Assembly: GCF_031143425.1 (NCBI RefSeq)
Contig: NC_090439.1
Span: 646,351,465-646,415,464, forward strand
DNA from: Pleurodeles waltl
Taxonomy: Eukaryota > Chordata > Amphibia > Caudata > Salamandridae
Direction: 5' to 3'
Length of the DNA: 64,000 nucleotides
The notes below the pieces were generated by a model. That model was given only the letters and a program-made list of their open reading frames with translations. It did no database searches and had not been told where the DNA came from. This document shows, in pieces, positions 11,061 to 24,560 of this stretch. A program made the translations under genes and the position numbers. Positions within the stretch are counted from its first letter, which is position 1; every line of letters starts with the position of its first letter.

Positions 11061-13690
11061 AAATATATTTTATTTATATTCATATACATATAAATAAAAT
11101 ATAACAAAGTTACATGCATCGAAACCCACATTCCTTGAATACATTTAAAGACAAAAACAATGACGTACACTGGTTAACAGTTCCTGGGAGAACCTACTTA
11201 CGGGGTAGGAATCTTACGGATGCCCGAAGATGCCAGAACTGTCCCTTACCAAAGTATGAGGAAAATGTGTGATTTTAGCCAAAGTGTGACCACACAGATC
11301 ACACCGCAATGGACTTCCCTTGATCTCTAGTTTTTAGAAATGTCTGGGTTTGGTAGCTTTTGCTTAGAACTGCCTGAGCCCTGGCCCAAATATAGCAGAC
11401 ATCACCAAAATGAGTGAGCTTAAATTGTAAAATCTCAATACTTCCTTGCTGTATTTTGGGGCCTTTCCTCTCACACTTGATAGGCCCAGCCACACATGCC
11501 AAGTACCATTTTTAACCAGAAGAAGTTTGGATACAATAGTAGAACATTTGCTATAATCAATTTAATGTATCTTTATTTTAGGGGTCCAAATGTAAGCCAG
11601 TGCAAATAAAAAAAATAAATAAAAAAAACAACATACTGCCCTCTGAATTGCATAATATTGTGGGGAATTCTAAATTCAGATTTGTACAAGTAACCACTAT
11701 TCATAACCTCGATATTTTGGGCACATTTAAAAAATGTACAGATTTTCTTTATACCCCTTTTTCATTTATTATATTTTACCATGTTAGTTGATGGATAGTC
11801 TAAAGACGAATGAAGACATTGTAAGATGCAGCTTATGGCTATCGGTATTGTGCACTTTTAAACAACCAACAAAAATTATCTATCTATGCAACCAGAAAAG
11901 TCTGAAAGACATAACAATATATTGTTTTTGTAAATTGGCCATTAGGGAAAAAAATTACATATGAAAACGTAAGCTATTTCTCTGTTTTTGCCAACTCATT
12001 TTCATTCATTTTTTATTTCAACATTCTGTATTTCTTCTACATTTCAGAAATGTATACCTTTATGGGTTCACGGTTTGGTTTTACACTTGCTCAATCATAA
12101 ACTGCACTTAAGGAGAAAACACAAAAAATAGAATAAAAAAAAACAAAACAAAAAAAACAACCACCACATACAGTTTTTTTGTTTTTTTAAACAACTGTCT
12201 ATTGCTGAAAGATGTTAAAGAGGATGATCGTAGCACAGCAAACAGTTTGCTGAAGATACTAAAAAAAAAAAAAAAACACTTTCTTGCAGAGCATGTTTTC
12301 TTCATAAGACCTCCATCCGCACTCCCCTAAGAAAAAATAGTACATTCTGACTATTTTTTTGCTTGTCCTTGGGCGAATCCACAATCCTTGGGTACATTTA
12401 CAACACCAAACATAATGGAAAAGAGATGCAAACTTGCTCTGAATACATTTTGTAGAAATAAAGTTGTGGTTTAAGTGCAAACTGCGTCAAATATCAAAAG
12501 AGGGCTCAGCACTTAAGGGGTAATGTTCTCAATTGGTGGCATGGAAGGAAGCTAACTGTGTACATTTGTAAATGTTAGACCCCTTCCCTCTTCCTGTCTA
12601 GCTTGACCTCATTCAGACTGTTGCATGTGGTACAGTTCATGGTACACATATTTGGATTGTTGATAACTCCAACATTTCCTCTGTATTCCAAATAAATGAA
12701 GCATGTGTAACCTAAAACATCTTAGATCTACTGAGAAGTTGACAAGAAGCCTCTTGGGTATTGTGGCCTTTTATAATCAGTGAAACTACCTATGCTGGCA
12801 GAAGATTGGTGGAACTTCCATTTAAGCAGAAAATGTTTTTTACTTTATTAAAATACTTACTCAACATCAAGAAGGATCCAGACCCTTGCAGTGATTATCC
12901 ACCAGCCTCTGCTCACATGGACTTCTCCAAGATAAGTGAGCGTGAAGCAATTGTCAGTGTTTTCAGGACAGGGTGTGTATAATCACGGAGATGATCAGTG
13001 GCAAGGGAGGGGCAGCATTATCTCAATCCAGAAGAAGGTCTGACAAGACCCATTCCAAAATATCCTCAATGGAGGGAAAACTCACAAGGCTAGGGTATGA
13101 TAAAATTTAAATTCTTGCACCAAAGAACTTCTAAGAAGTTGGACTGCAAATGCTGATGAAGTGTTAGAGCACGTGCCCACGGGTATTTGAGAAACCAAGA
13201 TCTGCGAGGACTGGGGTTAGCATCTGAAGTCTGGTGAATGATAAACAGAATGCACAGTCATGCAATCACCACTATGTCAAAGTTGCAGACAAAATTATCA
13301 CAAATCTGGACTAGTCACAATGATGGATGAATGGAATTGGCTTATCTGCTTCCAGCACTTCATGTCTCATGCACATCTTCTAATGGTGACTTTATACAAA
13401 TGGGCATCATTTGCAGTTACAAATGTGATATCCATAAAAACAGGCAGAGATGTTGTGTGTTCCGAATGCAGCAGGCACGTAGATCTAATATTGCCAGACA
13501 TTCATCAATGGAACAACTCAAATGGGCTCAAACATTAACAATCAGCAGCATGATACATCTACAAGCAGCACCTGAGTGATTGCAGCAGCATATGTAAAAG
13601 ACCGTGGCAAAAACCAGACCATGGAAATAAGTCACACCACAGACATCCTAATCAATCTCTGCACCAACACAATTTACTTTTAATAAATAA
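11061..13690. other. AT-rich sequence without recognised features
   Basis: The sequence is AT-rich with several A and T runs (for example 12120-12190 and 12260-12275). No domain, splice-linked exon or clear repeat was recognised. Short open frames on both strands have no recognisable motif. Confidence 0.5.
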
Positions 13691-14089
13691 ACCAATGGTG
13701 GAACCATAATTATTTAAAGTAATGTAGCCAGTTCAGTTCACAAACTGTATTCGGCTAATTCAAGATAGCCATACAATTATGTAAAACATATAAAAACCAA
13801 TCCACACAACAGGCATAAATACATATTTGAAAAAATAGCCCATCATTTCCATATAATCGATATAAAATTATAATACATGACACTTTTCTGCACATTAACA
13901 GCCTTCAGAATATAAAGTGCAACATTAAAACATACACATGGATCATTTACTGCAAGTAGAAACTTCAAAGCAGCTTTGTAAGATCTAATATTCTAGGTAA
14001 TAAAGGTGGATTTAAGATAAAAGCACCTGTAATGCAAATAAAATATGCAAAACAACAAAGTGTGTCATGCTACATTTACTCAGACCATC

Positions 14090-14531
14090 ACACAGGCATG
14101 GGACCGTATACGCAGGGCAAGACTTCCTGTTGAGAAAGAAACCAAATGATGCACAATACGAAGTCTATATCTTGTCAAAACAAAAAGATGCTGCATATTG
14201 GTAACACAGGATAAATAGCTTGTGCCGCCCTCCTCATGAGGGAGAGACATATAGAAGACAACTGTTGCTTCATCATTTTAATACCCATTTGGAATTCCAT
14301 CCTATGCTGCAAAAACGTTTCTTTAATGGACTTCTTGGTAAGTGATAGCACTTGGAGGGGATCTGACCGTACTGCTAATTTAAACACAGTGCTAAAAGAG
14401 GAGTTAATATAAACTAGCAAAGGGATATGCAAGACGTTATCCAGTTTTAAACAATCCAGGATAATCAAATTAGTAAAGCTAGTTTCCTCTTTTGCCCATA
14501 CGGAAAACCATAATAACAAAGGTCTTACCAA
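14090..14531 (-). pseudogene. C-terminal region of the LINE ORF2
   Basis: An open frame of 118 residues follows the reverse transcriptase on the same strand. It contains SDPLQVLSLTKKSIKETFLQHRME and then a region that, after a frameshift near 14170, has cysteines and histidines (around 14160-14090). It has no domain I can name, but its position after the RT and its shared orientation suggest the thumb and C-terminal part of the same ORF2. Confidence 0.5.
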
Positions 14532-14761
14532 AGCACATCCTCCAGATGCTGTAAGTCAACCTCCTTGTGTGTTATCACAGTCGATGCAGAGTTAGGTAGG
14601 CAGAGTAAGCATTTGAAAAAAAAAAAAAACCTTCAACTTGTAGAGGTGTGCTTACAGTAGAACACCATAGACCAGACCCATAGGTAGCAGTAGCCACAAC
14701 TCTAGCCTTCTCTACAATTTCTCTAATGAGTTGACATAATTAGCTTGAAAACCTAAAAATC

Positions 14762-15600
14762 TCAATCATTTCTACTCATTTTGGCTTTACAAACTGAGAT
14801 CTGATGTGCCCAGGACCTGTTGCACAAAAATGAAACCCCCAGATAATAAAAAGAGTTTACATTAACAATTGGTGGGTTATCGATAAACAAAAGTCCACAA
14901 ATCATTGTAAAAGTTTTATATTCGTTCATCACCATTCCCTTAGAGGACAAAAACTCCCTGAAGGCACTCATCAGCTTCTGTAAACCGTCCGGAGTCCTAG
15001 ATAGCAGGACGACGTAGTCAGCATATAACACATGTATAGGATTCCTTGCAGCACTAGAGGTATCTGCCTGCAAGAAATTGTCCACCTTATTAATAAATAG
15101 TGAAAACAATACAGGGGCTACAACACAGCCTTGTCTAATACCCCTCCCAATTTTAAAGGAGGGTGAACACTCCCCCAGAGGGCCAAAAATGAACTTTGTA
15201 GGATAGATACATTTTCATATAAACATGCCAGAAAACTAATAGTTTCCCTCAGGGCACCAAGGTTAAGCAGCGAAGACCAGAGTATAGTATGGTCAACTAG
15301 AACAAAGGCAGTGCATAAATCTGCAACAAAGAGATAAAGGGCACCTGGTTTGGTTCTAGTATATTTACCAATCAATAGATCCAAGTTGACACATTGCTCA
15401 ATAGTACCAAGGCCCTTTCTAAAGCCAAATTGAGGCAGCAATGAAATAGAGAGGTCTTTAACCCACTCCTCCAACCTCTTCAATAGGATCCTACTGAACA
15501 CCTTCAAAGAGGAGTCTAAAAGTGAAATGGGGCGGTAATTTATAGGGTCAGATTTCTCTCCTTTTTTTATAAATAGGTACACTTATAGAAGTACACCAGG
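14762..15600 (-). pseudogene. LINE reverse transcriptase, catalytic site mutated
   Basis: The first part (15582-15118) has DPINYRPISLLDSSLKVFSRI, the FGFRKGLGTIEQ block and a motif-A-like DLCTAFVLVDHTI. A second frame (15109-14762) continues with VLYADYVVLLSRTPDGLQKLM and VNSFYYLGVSF. The catalytic YADD reads YADY, because one base changed a GAC codon to TAC near 15015, so the enzyme would be dead even without the frameshift between the parts. The expected GVRQG block falls at the break near 15115. The family copies element RNA into DNA at the nicked target site. Confidence 0.85.
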
Positions 15601-16299
15601 AAGGTGGGATCGCACAGGCAGCTACTGCATTAAATACCCTAGTGAGAATAGGTCCCCATAGTTTAATGGCTGATTTAAATACATCTACAAGCACCCCATC
15701 CGGACTAAGGCCCTACACAAAGCGCTACCATGCAAGGCTGAGAGGACCTCTTTGTTATAGATAAAGGGAGGGATTCCATTTACACATCACCTCACAGCCT
15801 TCTAATCCACAAACCCTATTACTTTGTTTAAAAATTTCTGAGAAATCTTCAAGGCCTCGTTATTCTTCAGACGAAGGAACTTGTTACCATGGTATCCCGA
15901 GGGGTGCTACATAAGGCCAATTTTAAACCCCTGGCAGCCTGGGAACATGCCTGAACAAACATCCCCTATTATTTGACCTGGTGGCCTTCAATCGACATGT
16001 CAAAAGTGTCTCAATAGAGCAAATATTAAGATCAAAGCTTTCCAGCAACATAATAGGAGTCACTTCATCCTGTAGGGGTTCCTAGTAACTATTTTGTGTG
16101 GGATAGTCTCTGGTTCAATATCTGCCCACTTAATCCGTACACCACTGGGCATAGCAGGAACAATAAAATTGTAGAAAATACTACACTCTTACCCCAAAAA
16201 GAAAATGGGAGTACAATGGGCTCCTGGTCACACAATATGGTTTTTAACAATGCTAGGGGTACCACAAATGCCACTTGCAGAGGTAGACACCTATACACG

Positions 16300-17108
16300 G
16301 TCTATAACAGAAGAGGCATTTTTCCCTGTAAGGGCTGGCATCTGTTCTCTACTGGCATCACATTCGCACTTTAGCAACAGTAGGTCATATTTAAAAATAA
16401 TGGAGTTAAGGGTGTCCCCATTTTTCATTATGACTAAAGTGTACATGGCCCACCTCATCTTGATTAGAATATCCACAAACCTGTGTCACTGAGAAGGGGC
16501 AAGTCTGGATACTGAAATTGCCTGCCCATAATAATAAAACATTTGTGTGGCTAGAACAAAAACATTTCTAGATCATGTTCAAGTGCATTAATTACTCTAC
16601 TATGTGTAGTATCAAAGACATTATATAAACGTTAAGCAGCAGCAACTTACACCCCCTTTAATAGTTAACCACAACAAGTTTATTAGGAATGAAAGTCTGG
16701 AGCCCATCCTTAGCCATCCCAACTTGAGAAGGAGTAGCACGAAGGAAGTAAGATGAAAACCCTTGCATATGTATCTGATTCACACACCAGGTTTCTTGGG
16801 TACAGATGATATCAAAACCGGATATGGTGTTGGACCAATCAAGACCCTAGCTTGTTCATTAACCCACCCACATTCCAGGTTCCAAATTTATAGCACCCGT
16901 CCAGAATCGGGTTAGTATTACCCGTACTAAACTCATTAATATGCGGGCAGGTAGTACCAAGATTCTCTGCAAAAACATTGACATTAAGCATATTGTTACC
17001 GAGATTAGGGACTTTTACCAGCCCAGGAGTACCCAAAGAGTCAGCAGAAAGCAACCCATCAGTAGTAGCCATCGTGATACCCCCACATTTATCAGCACCA
17101 CCCCTCAA
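16300..17108 (-). pseudogene. LINE apurinic-type endonuclease remnant
   Basis: KFGTWNVGGLMNKLGS (near 16850-16900) is the usual start of a LINE endonuclease, with the catalytic asparagine in the WNVGG context. One frameshift later FDIICTQETW (near 16790-16820) supplies the catalytic glutamate in the QETW motif. Further on, near 16500, LLLWAGNFS resembles the GDFN block with its aspartate lost. The domain nicks the target to prime reverse transcription. The stretch 16490-16300 and the link to the RT at 15600 are full of stops. It lies upstream of the RT on the same strand, as expected. Confidence 0.75.
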
Positions 17109-17129
17109 GTTATTGTGCCTGCATTGGCT

Positions 17130-18460
17130 TGGTCAGTCATTATCATGTAGATAGCTCAGAACCTGGCACCTATTAGACACGACCAATGGAGGGTAAAGAT
17201 GGTGGCTACGCCAAGGAAGTCTATGTAGGATAAATGTAGCACCATACAATTGTACAGGAGGCCGTAGATGATGGTAAAAAAAGCCCAAAGGGAGACTGAG
17301 CAAACAGAGAAGGTGGCACTGCTCTTGCAAGGATTTTCCCAACAAAGCTAGGGTGTTTAAAGTTAATAACTACACAACCCCCTTTAGACTTTTTATTAAA
17401 GGTCCAACCCATCCCACTGTCCTTGTGAGCAAAATTTGATGTACTCCATCACATGGAAACATACGATTTGAACTAAGCCAACGCACTACTTTGTTCTGCA
17501 AAGATTCAGGAGTATCACTTTGACCCGGTTTCAGAGGGGGAACATTAACCAGGACAGCTGCATACAAGGCAGCAAGCTGGAGGCAAGTTAATTGTGAGGG
17601 GATCACATGGAGGCATTTGGACATTAGATCCAGCATGACTCACTAAAAAAGACCGGGGCTAACACCAAAGATAGGCAGAGGCCATAGCCACGAACTGTGA
17701 AGGATGCCCATAGTCCACCTCCTGTACATGCCCTTCCCTAGAGCCCTCAAGAGCGTGCCTGGGGCAGGACAAGTCCGTGGTACGTCCAGTTGGAAGCCTG
17801 GGTCTGGAATAGTAGTAGAATTATCCTGCCCATGATATAATAAAGGGGTCCCTGCAGCGTTGGAATTTTTAAAATGCATGTTAGTCATTTTCTGGCAGAA
17901 TGAGATAACTTCCAATTTCACCTTCCAGCCTATCCAATTTTTCTCTAAGAGGTAGTAACAAATCTTTAATAGTGACTAATAATTTGGTTCTAAATGGACT
18001 CCTGAGAAATTCATCCAAGGGGGAGGAGTGGTTAGCAGCCCTTGAACAGACCAGCGCAGAGGAAACTGGGGGCCTGAGTTAATGGCTACAACCTTTCTGC
18101 ATTTCCTCTTACGTTCAGCTACAGGTGAATGAACTACGAAGGTAGTAGCCACAGTTTCAGATAGTTGATAGATATTAGGAGCATCCAATGTATCATTAGA
18201 AGTAATGCTATGCCTTATCACAAGCCCCCCCTCCTTATCCTTGTCTGTGCCAGGATCTATTCCTTGATAGGCGTCACAGTTTCACAAGGCCGAGCCATTA
18301 CCAAGGATAAACAACATTCAGCCAAGTCTATTTTCTTGGAGGGGACACCCACAGCCTGGGCTACGGAGTCGTCGATGGTGGTACAGTTTGTGTGACTATT
18401 TGGCTTAGCACTTCCAGACTTGCGCTTAGCCATACTGTCAAATAGAACTAAAACAGAACA
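17130..18460 (-). pseudogene. LINE ORF1-like remnant with short coiled coil
   Basis: A start at about 18450 gives MAKRKSGSAKPNS, a basic N-terminus. Further down, after frame changes, a heptad-like stretch reads IKDLLLPLREKLDRLEGE (about 17960-17900), consistent with the short coiled coil of many LINE ORF1 proteins. A later segment near 17400-17340 reads GCVVINFKHPSFVGKI. The region is broken into at least four frames. Position upstream of the endonuclease on the same strand is the main reason for the call. The protein would bind element RNA. Confidence 0.55.
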
Positions 18461-18739
18461 TTGGAGTACAAAGGTAAGAGCCCCCAGCACAACAAACCTC
18501 CCGCAGATTAACGAGTAATGTAGCAAGGCTAAATATATAGTTCATCTAGGCACGCATAACTAAGCTCAGTTACTTGGATAACCAATGTAAAATTTGGCCT
18601 GATACAAAGAGAGTAAAAAGTTGTCAAAATACCCAGGCCTGGTAACTGGCAGCAAAGCCAGAGAGAATCAAGACCAAAAGAGTGGGCCTGGCCCAGCCCA
18701 TCCTTCTCCAACCACGGACGGACACAGACAGGCCCGCTC

Positions 18740-19020
18740 TTGGCCTGGTCTTCTCCTGGGTACGTACCCAGGCACATCCTGCAATTTGGGACCCCTGTCC
18801 TGGCTTTAGGTGCCTCTGGGCACAGTGATGTTGTCTGCGGCATTTGCCGCAGTTTCCCAATGGTTGCTGTAGGCACCTCCCCTCTTCAGCTAGTGCAACC
18901 TGTGCTGCAGGAGACCCAGCCTCGCTTTATGCGCCTCTAGGTACAGTGATGTCATCAGTGGCGCCTGCCTCAGTTTCTCACTGGTTGCTGTAGGCATCTC
19001 CCCTTTCCTCAGCCAGCGTG
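18740..19020 (-). repeat. Two tandem monomers of about 121 bp in the LINE 5' region
   Basis: Two copies share 'cagtgatgt', 'cagttt', 'tggttgctgtaggca' and 'tctcccct'. The shared anchor occurs at about 18863 and 18984, a period of 121. They lie upstream of ORF1 on the minus strand and are GC-richer than the surroundings. This fits the promoter monomers seen in several LINE families, although promoter activity is inferred. Confidence 0.6.
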
Positions 19021-19039
19021 TCCTCTGCTGTGACGCAAT

Positions 19040-22000
19040 CCTCATGCCTGCCACGCTTGGAAGTGTCCTCAACTCAACTCAAATGTGGTCTAGTTTTTTT
19101 TCTTTCAGTATGTATGTGTACAAAACAAAAATCCACCTATGCCCTCGCCAAGAGATTCCCTCTCACTGTGCTCTTCTAAACCAACCATGCTCACTTTGTG
19201 CTTGGTAAAGGGGACAAGGTGAAAGAAGGACAATTTTGTCCTCTGTGTGGCTACTGGGTTTTCCATCTTGCAATCGGTCGCAGCTTTGGTGTACTGCACA
19301 GTAACCTGAACTTGCATGGGGGGGTAATGAAAGAGGTAAGATGCTGACTCCCAGGTGCATGGACTCAGTCATCTGCTTGACTACCTATGTGCTAATTTCA
19401 AATGCGCCAAGCAATACCAGGCTCATGCTAACTCCTTGGGAGTACCTCAGCTATAAAAGAGCACCCATTTTCCAGACATTTTAAGTTGGTAAGCTGTTAG
19501 GATGATGCTTGTGCCCCCGCCCCAAGGGGTTTTCATGAAGGGCCTTGACAAACAGATATGTGCCTGTCACAAAATCACCACTTAGAGCACCACAAAGACT
19601 GCATGCTACATAACGAGAAACTAGAACAGTGACTAAGGCAACATCTAGGTAATGAGACGTATTGGTTTCTTTGGGACCATGTCATATTATAGGCTTAATG
19701 CCCCCAGTGGTTTATGGACCGACTAGTCAACCACTCATGGACATCAAAGAGACTTCTCTTCAGGCTGTTTGCTCCATAGATTGTTGTTAAATATATTATT
19801 TTCACTTGCCTCATCCCATTTATCATGATTTTTTTACTGAATATATGTACGTAAATTATAAAGCCAGATCTTCTGCATGAAAGCCTGTTGCAGCTCAATG
19901 CATTTCACTAATAGGTGACCAAAATTCAAAACTAGTCTCTCGTTCATCAATTTTCAAATAAATGTCTTTGGGTGGTCCAAAGTGTATCCTTGACACTGCT
20001 ACTAAGAGAAGAGTTGCAAAATGCTGGGTCAGTCAATTATTCACATTTGTGGCTGCAGCAGGCTTAGATAGCCACTAACTACGGTTCTCAACGGTTGGCA
20101 AAATAAAAACAAATGCATGATCCATCCAGACAGATGCGTAGTCACTACAATACAGTTTGACAAGTCACAAAGCCTACATTTTTGGGCTTTTTCCTTGGGT
20201 GAAACACTACATACTTCTAAACTGGATAACTAGCAACAACAGATAAATTCTAATAAAGTGTTCTGGGTGATTGTTTCATTCGTTTGAGACGATTTAGGAG
20301 TGAAATGTTTTCTAACAACATTGTATCCAAATAGTCCTACCTTGCCACATGTATTCATCCATTTCTAGCCTCCTTGAGGACACTTACCCTAAATCAGTGT
20401 CAAGCGTCACATGGTGGCCGAATTGTGAATTAGCTTTTTATCCCTCATTTTCCCTCATGCCCTTGGTCTAATTGTGTAGTACTGCAGCATTTGTATAGTG
20501 CATACTTCTCCTATGTGGAGCACTGAAGCACTTGCCTACAAGGGCTGCAAGCTATGCCTTGCAAGGTGTGTGGTTGGAAGAGTGATGTCATTGTTTTTTT
20601 ATCCTATGTGAAAAGTGTTTCCATGTTGTGTGTGATGACCACTGAGGTGCAGTTATATTATCAGATGCAGAACTTAGGAGTGTTGTGGATGACAAAATGA
20701 GAGAGAGATGTGCAGTTTATGGTTTTCAGTAAACCAGCAGCTTTACGGGTACCTTTACAGAATTTTGGATCATCATAGTCAATTTAGCTAGTTACTGCAC
20801 TAGGTTGTCGAAACACCAACATTCTATTACATCATTAACTCTCAGCATTCCAGACACAAGCTCAGATATGCAAGAAAAGGAAACTCCCACAATATTAGAA
20901 AAGGAAACTCCCACAATATTACAAAAGCATTACACATCTAAAATAATAATCCTCCAAAATCCATATCTTGGTACACACGGTTTCATCTCCATGCCAAAGT
21001 GCTTCACAACTACTTTACAATACAAACAGTGCTGCTGCGGCCATGAAAAAAGTCAGCTTTGAAAAGACTGAGCATGCTACTTCAACTAAGAACACAAAAC
21101 AACAATGCAGTGAAAGGGAAATGCAGCCTAATTACTTACATACAATAAAGAACTGCCTGTAAACTTTTATTTGAGTGTAGCAGCTATAGCTAAAAGGACT
21201 CGTTATGCATACGTTGGACACCGGATTTGTTGGTATATTGATATCCTTAAAGGGATTGAGGTTATGCATATGTCTTGTTCAGATATGGCTTTGGCTTTAC
21301 TTCTCTTGGGAGAAGAAATGGTTTCCCTTGTCACCTGCACCGAAGCCTGAGTTCCTACACTGCATTTCGGATGGCTCTGAAGAGGAAGGACACAGACTAG
21401 ATTGAGTGTGTCACCAATAAATCTGAACTATGCTCACTAGATCTGGAATCAGAGTCTAGCAGCAGCCCTAGTGCTAAGCTTGGGACTTAGTTTACAGCAA
21501 AGACCCTGCTATACTATGAGGAATAAGTTTCAGAGACTGCAGTCTCACCATCAGGGGACATCACCTCTGATTGCCTGTGGATTTAGATTTGAGCTGCCCC
21601 ATCATGGTTCATAGTAAAAAATAAAAAATAAAAAAAACAACGAGTACAGGTCTTTGTTTTCGTATCCTTTTGGCGTATAATATCCATGTTCCACCTCACC
21701 CCTTTCCCTGAATGCACGTCTGGGTAAAAGGCAGTGGTAGATTTATTTGAAATGACGCAACTGACGAAAACAACAGTGTGCTCAAAGTTTGAAGTGGGGA
21801 AGGGCATATGTTGGTGTCCTCTAAGCTGGGGACAGTCATGCATTGTCAGTTACACACTGAGCAGCTCATCCTCATCACTGATTTGATGATTGTAATTGTC
21901 AGTCATGGTAGTTTTTCCTCTTCCAAGTATTTCATTGCAAAAGCATCCCCTAGTGTGCATAGTAAGAAGTGCACTTTTTACTTTTATGCCACACATGTAT

Positions 22001-22900
22001 TATCAATAGCAATGTGACACCAGATCACATCACCAGCACAGGAGGCATGTATTACACCATCTGTAGTACACCCATATGAGCTTCATGGAATGCAGCGACT
22101 GCAATGCAATGCTCTCAGTCAGACACATTGATTCAGCAACTCTGAGATTGGGAAGACAGGGCAGCTTGGAAGCAAAGTGGCAACCAACACTCCATGTTTC
22201 CTAGCTGTGAGATCTGCAGCGCATGAGTGAAATTCTTGAGTTACTGACTTGTGCATGCTGCAGATGAGGTGATTCTACTTAAAACAGCTTTGTGGGCCCC
22301 TTGTGCACCTATTTACAGGCACAAAACATGATCGTGATCCAAACCCCTTATGGGCCCAGGTCTAGGTTGCGTAGCCACGCAGAGGGTTGCACTTAGTCAA
22401 CGGTGCGTTGTGTTTGAAAGGCTCAGAACAGTGGCCCCACTCTTCTCATCAATGTGGGTGACTGGACACTTAGCTCTTTGCTGGTAAGAGCTGTGCTTGT
22501 TTGCAGATGCAAGGCTCACTGCTGCGTAGGGGAATTGATTGATAGTCATTCATACCTGGGGCCAATACTGGTGCTTAATACGCTTTGGCCCAATTGAGAC
22601 TTGCTAATGCCCTGGACAATATTTGTAACATGAGGTGTATTTTGAAGCACAAGTTCACAACTCGAGGTATATTGGTGCAGAATAACAGATGCTTATGTTT
22701 ATCTAACTGAAGGGTAATTATTTAATTGACCTAAAACAGGGAGAAAGACTGAGTGGACCTGCTGAAAATCAAACAAGTGACAATGAAGGCACGCATATAT
22801 CCTGGAATGGATGCACTAGTCCTTTTAGCCATTAGACACAGCTGACTGCCTAGGGCCCCTGAGGACATTACCATTCGGAACCACTAATGATTGTTAAGCC
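19040..22900. other. No recognised gene
   Basis: Only a 24-bp tandem duplication at about 20871-20925 ('aaaaggaaactcccacaat' motif, two copies) stands out. Open frames on both strands are short and without motifs. The region may be old intron or degraded repeats. Confidence 0.5.
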
Positions 22901-22943
22901 TTGTTAAGCCTTGTTAATAATTGGGAGCCCCAAGCACGTTGTT

Positions 22944-23021
22944 GGTGGGGGCCACTGAGGTTCATTACTGGTGGGGGCCACTGAGGCTCGTTACTGGCAG
23001 GAGTTATTGAGGCTCGCCGCT
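22944..23021 (+). repeat. 26-bp tandem repeat, three units
   Basis: Units at 22944-22969, 22970-22995 and 22996-23021 share 'ggtgggggccactgagg' and 'cattact'. The third unit is more divergent. A 10-base duplication ('ttgttaagcc') lies just to the left. Confidence 0.8.
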
Positions 23022-24039
23022 GCCTGAAGTCAATGTTTATGACTGACTCTAGATATGTGCATATGGGTATTTTGAGGAATTTTGGTCTGTGTGCATATGG
23101 ATATCTGTAGCTCTTGCTCTGTGCATAGGGGCCGAATTTTTTTTTAATCTATGCCCATGTATGTGTTGATATTGTGTTCCAGTGTACATGCAATATAAAA
23201 AGTGAAACATATTGGATTTGTAAAGGCTTATTTTATTTAAAGACAAGATACATTTGAGAAAAAGCTGCAACTGGTTCCAGCGCGGGGTGCGTTGTATGAC
23301 AAAGTAATTATTGGCTCACATACTAAAAATGAAATGTAATTTAAAATGTTTAAAGTTTGAGTTACCCAGTTCTCCAGGCTGAGTCATCGACAATGTAGAG
23401 GACTTGTTAGAGTGCAGGCTACTTTGGCTAGCCGATCTTAAAACGCGATAAGTATCCTGAACAAAAAAAAAATGACAATTTCAAATTAGAAATATTTCAC
23501 AGACTTTTAATGAATATGTTCTGGTTCTTACTGTTAATGTCATGCACATTTTAAGAAATCAGCAATTATATATTAGAAAAATGCGAATGAAGCCTTATTT
23601 ATTAACTGTTTTTAGGAAACTACTCTGATATATATATATATATATATATATTTATTTTTTTTAACGTGAAGCATCTTTATGGACTACTTTCCCCATATTT
23701 ATTTGGAACACCTGATCTTATCTTAGAGATTCATTCCTCCGTTGTATGTGTTTTCATAGAAAAAAGACTTCATGGAATACGATTACTGAGAAACTCTTCC
23801 ATCTAAACTGCTTAGTGATCATTCGCAGGATGAATGGAATTTACGATTTCATGGAAACCCATTCAAAGCATTTTTGTATTGACTTTTGCATTCTCAGTTT
23901 TTCAGGTGTAAATGCAATTGTTGTAGGCGTTACTTTCAGAAACATTTTTGTGAGAAGTATTTCAGTGCTTTACTTGATAGGACATTATTTTGGATTTAAA
24001 TCGTGTGCACTGTCCAACAATTACTTTGTATGCTTTAAT

Positions 24040-24560
24040 TTCACTGACCCCTCAACCACTCCTAAACACCACCCTCATCCCTCAAACCCACACAACCCCT
24101 AAAAACCATCCATCCCTGCTGCCAAAAACCCATCACTACGGGTAAACTTCCATTTCTGATCCCTAAACTGCACCCATCCCTGAAACCTAAAAACCCAATT
24201 CTACATCTAAACTGCACCCATCCCTGAATATTAAGCTCTACTCATTCATAAACCCTAAAACTTCACCTCTAAACTATACCATCACTGAATCTTAAAAACC
24301 CTCACAACCCTAAACTCTGCCCATCTATGAACTCTTAGAGCTCCTCAACACTCACATGCAGCACCTCTAAATTCCACTCGTCCATGAACTCTGAAAACCC
24401 CTCACCACTAAACTCCACCCATCCATGAACCCTAAAAATCCCTTTCTACGCTTGAACTCCATCCATCCCTGACCCCTCAAATGCCATCAACTCTGAACAT
24501 CACCTATCCCTGAGCACAAGTACCCTTCACTACCCCTAAACTCCACCCTCATTGAGATTT
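24040..24560 (+). repeat. C/A-rich minisatellite, about 42-bp period
   Basis: About a dozen degenerate copies combine 'ccctaaact', 'ccacccatccctgaa' and 'cctaaaaaccc'. Two clear units are spaced 42 bases apart near 24171 and 24213. The plus strand is almost free of G for 500 bases. CCCTAAA, a telomere-like heptamer, recurs at least six times but never in direct tandem, so this is not a telomere. Confidence 0.7.

Larger units (their letters stand above)
13690..19040 (-). mobile_element. Non-LTR retrotransposon (APE-type LINE), nearly full-length but decayed
   Basis: Read on the minus strand the order is a repeated 5' region (about 19040-18540), an ORF1-like region (18450-17130), an apurinic-like endonuclease (about 16900-16490), reverse transcriptase (15600-14760) and a C-terminal stretch (14531-14090). 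That is the standard two-ORF LINE layout. I could not place it in a clade. RNase H was not seen. The 3' end near 13690 is an estimate. Confidence 0.8.

Noticed and set aside
24040..24560. Interstitial telomere
   Set aside because: CCCTAAA units are separated by other sequence and never occur in direct tandem.
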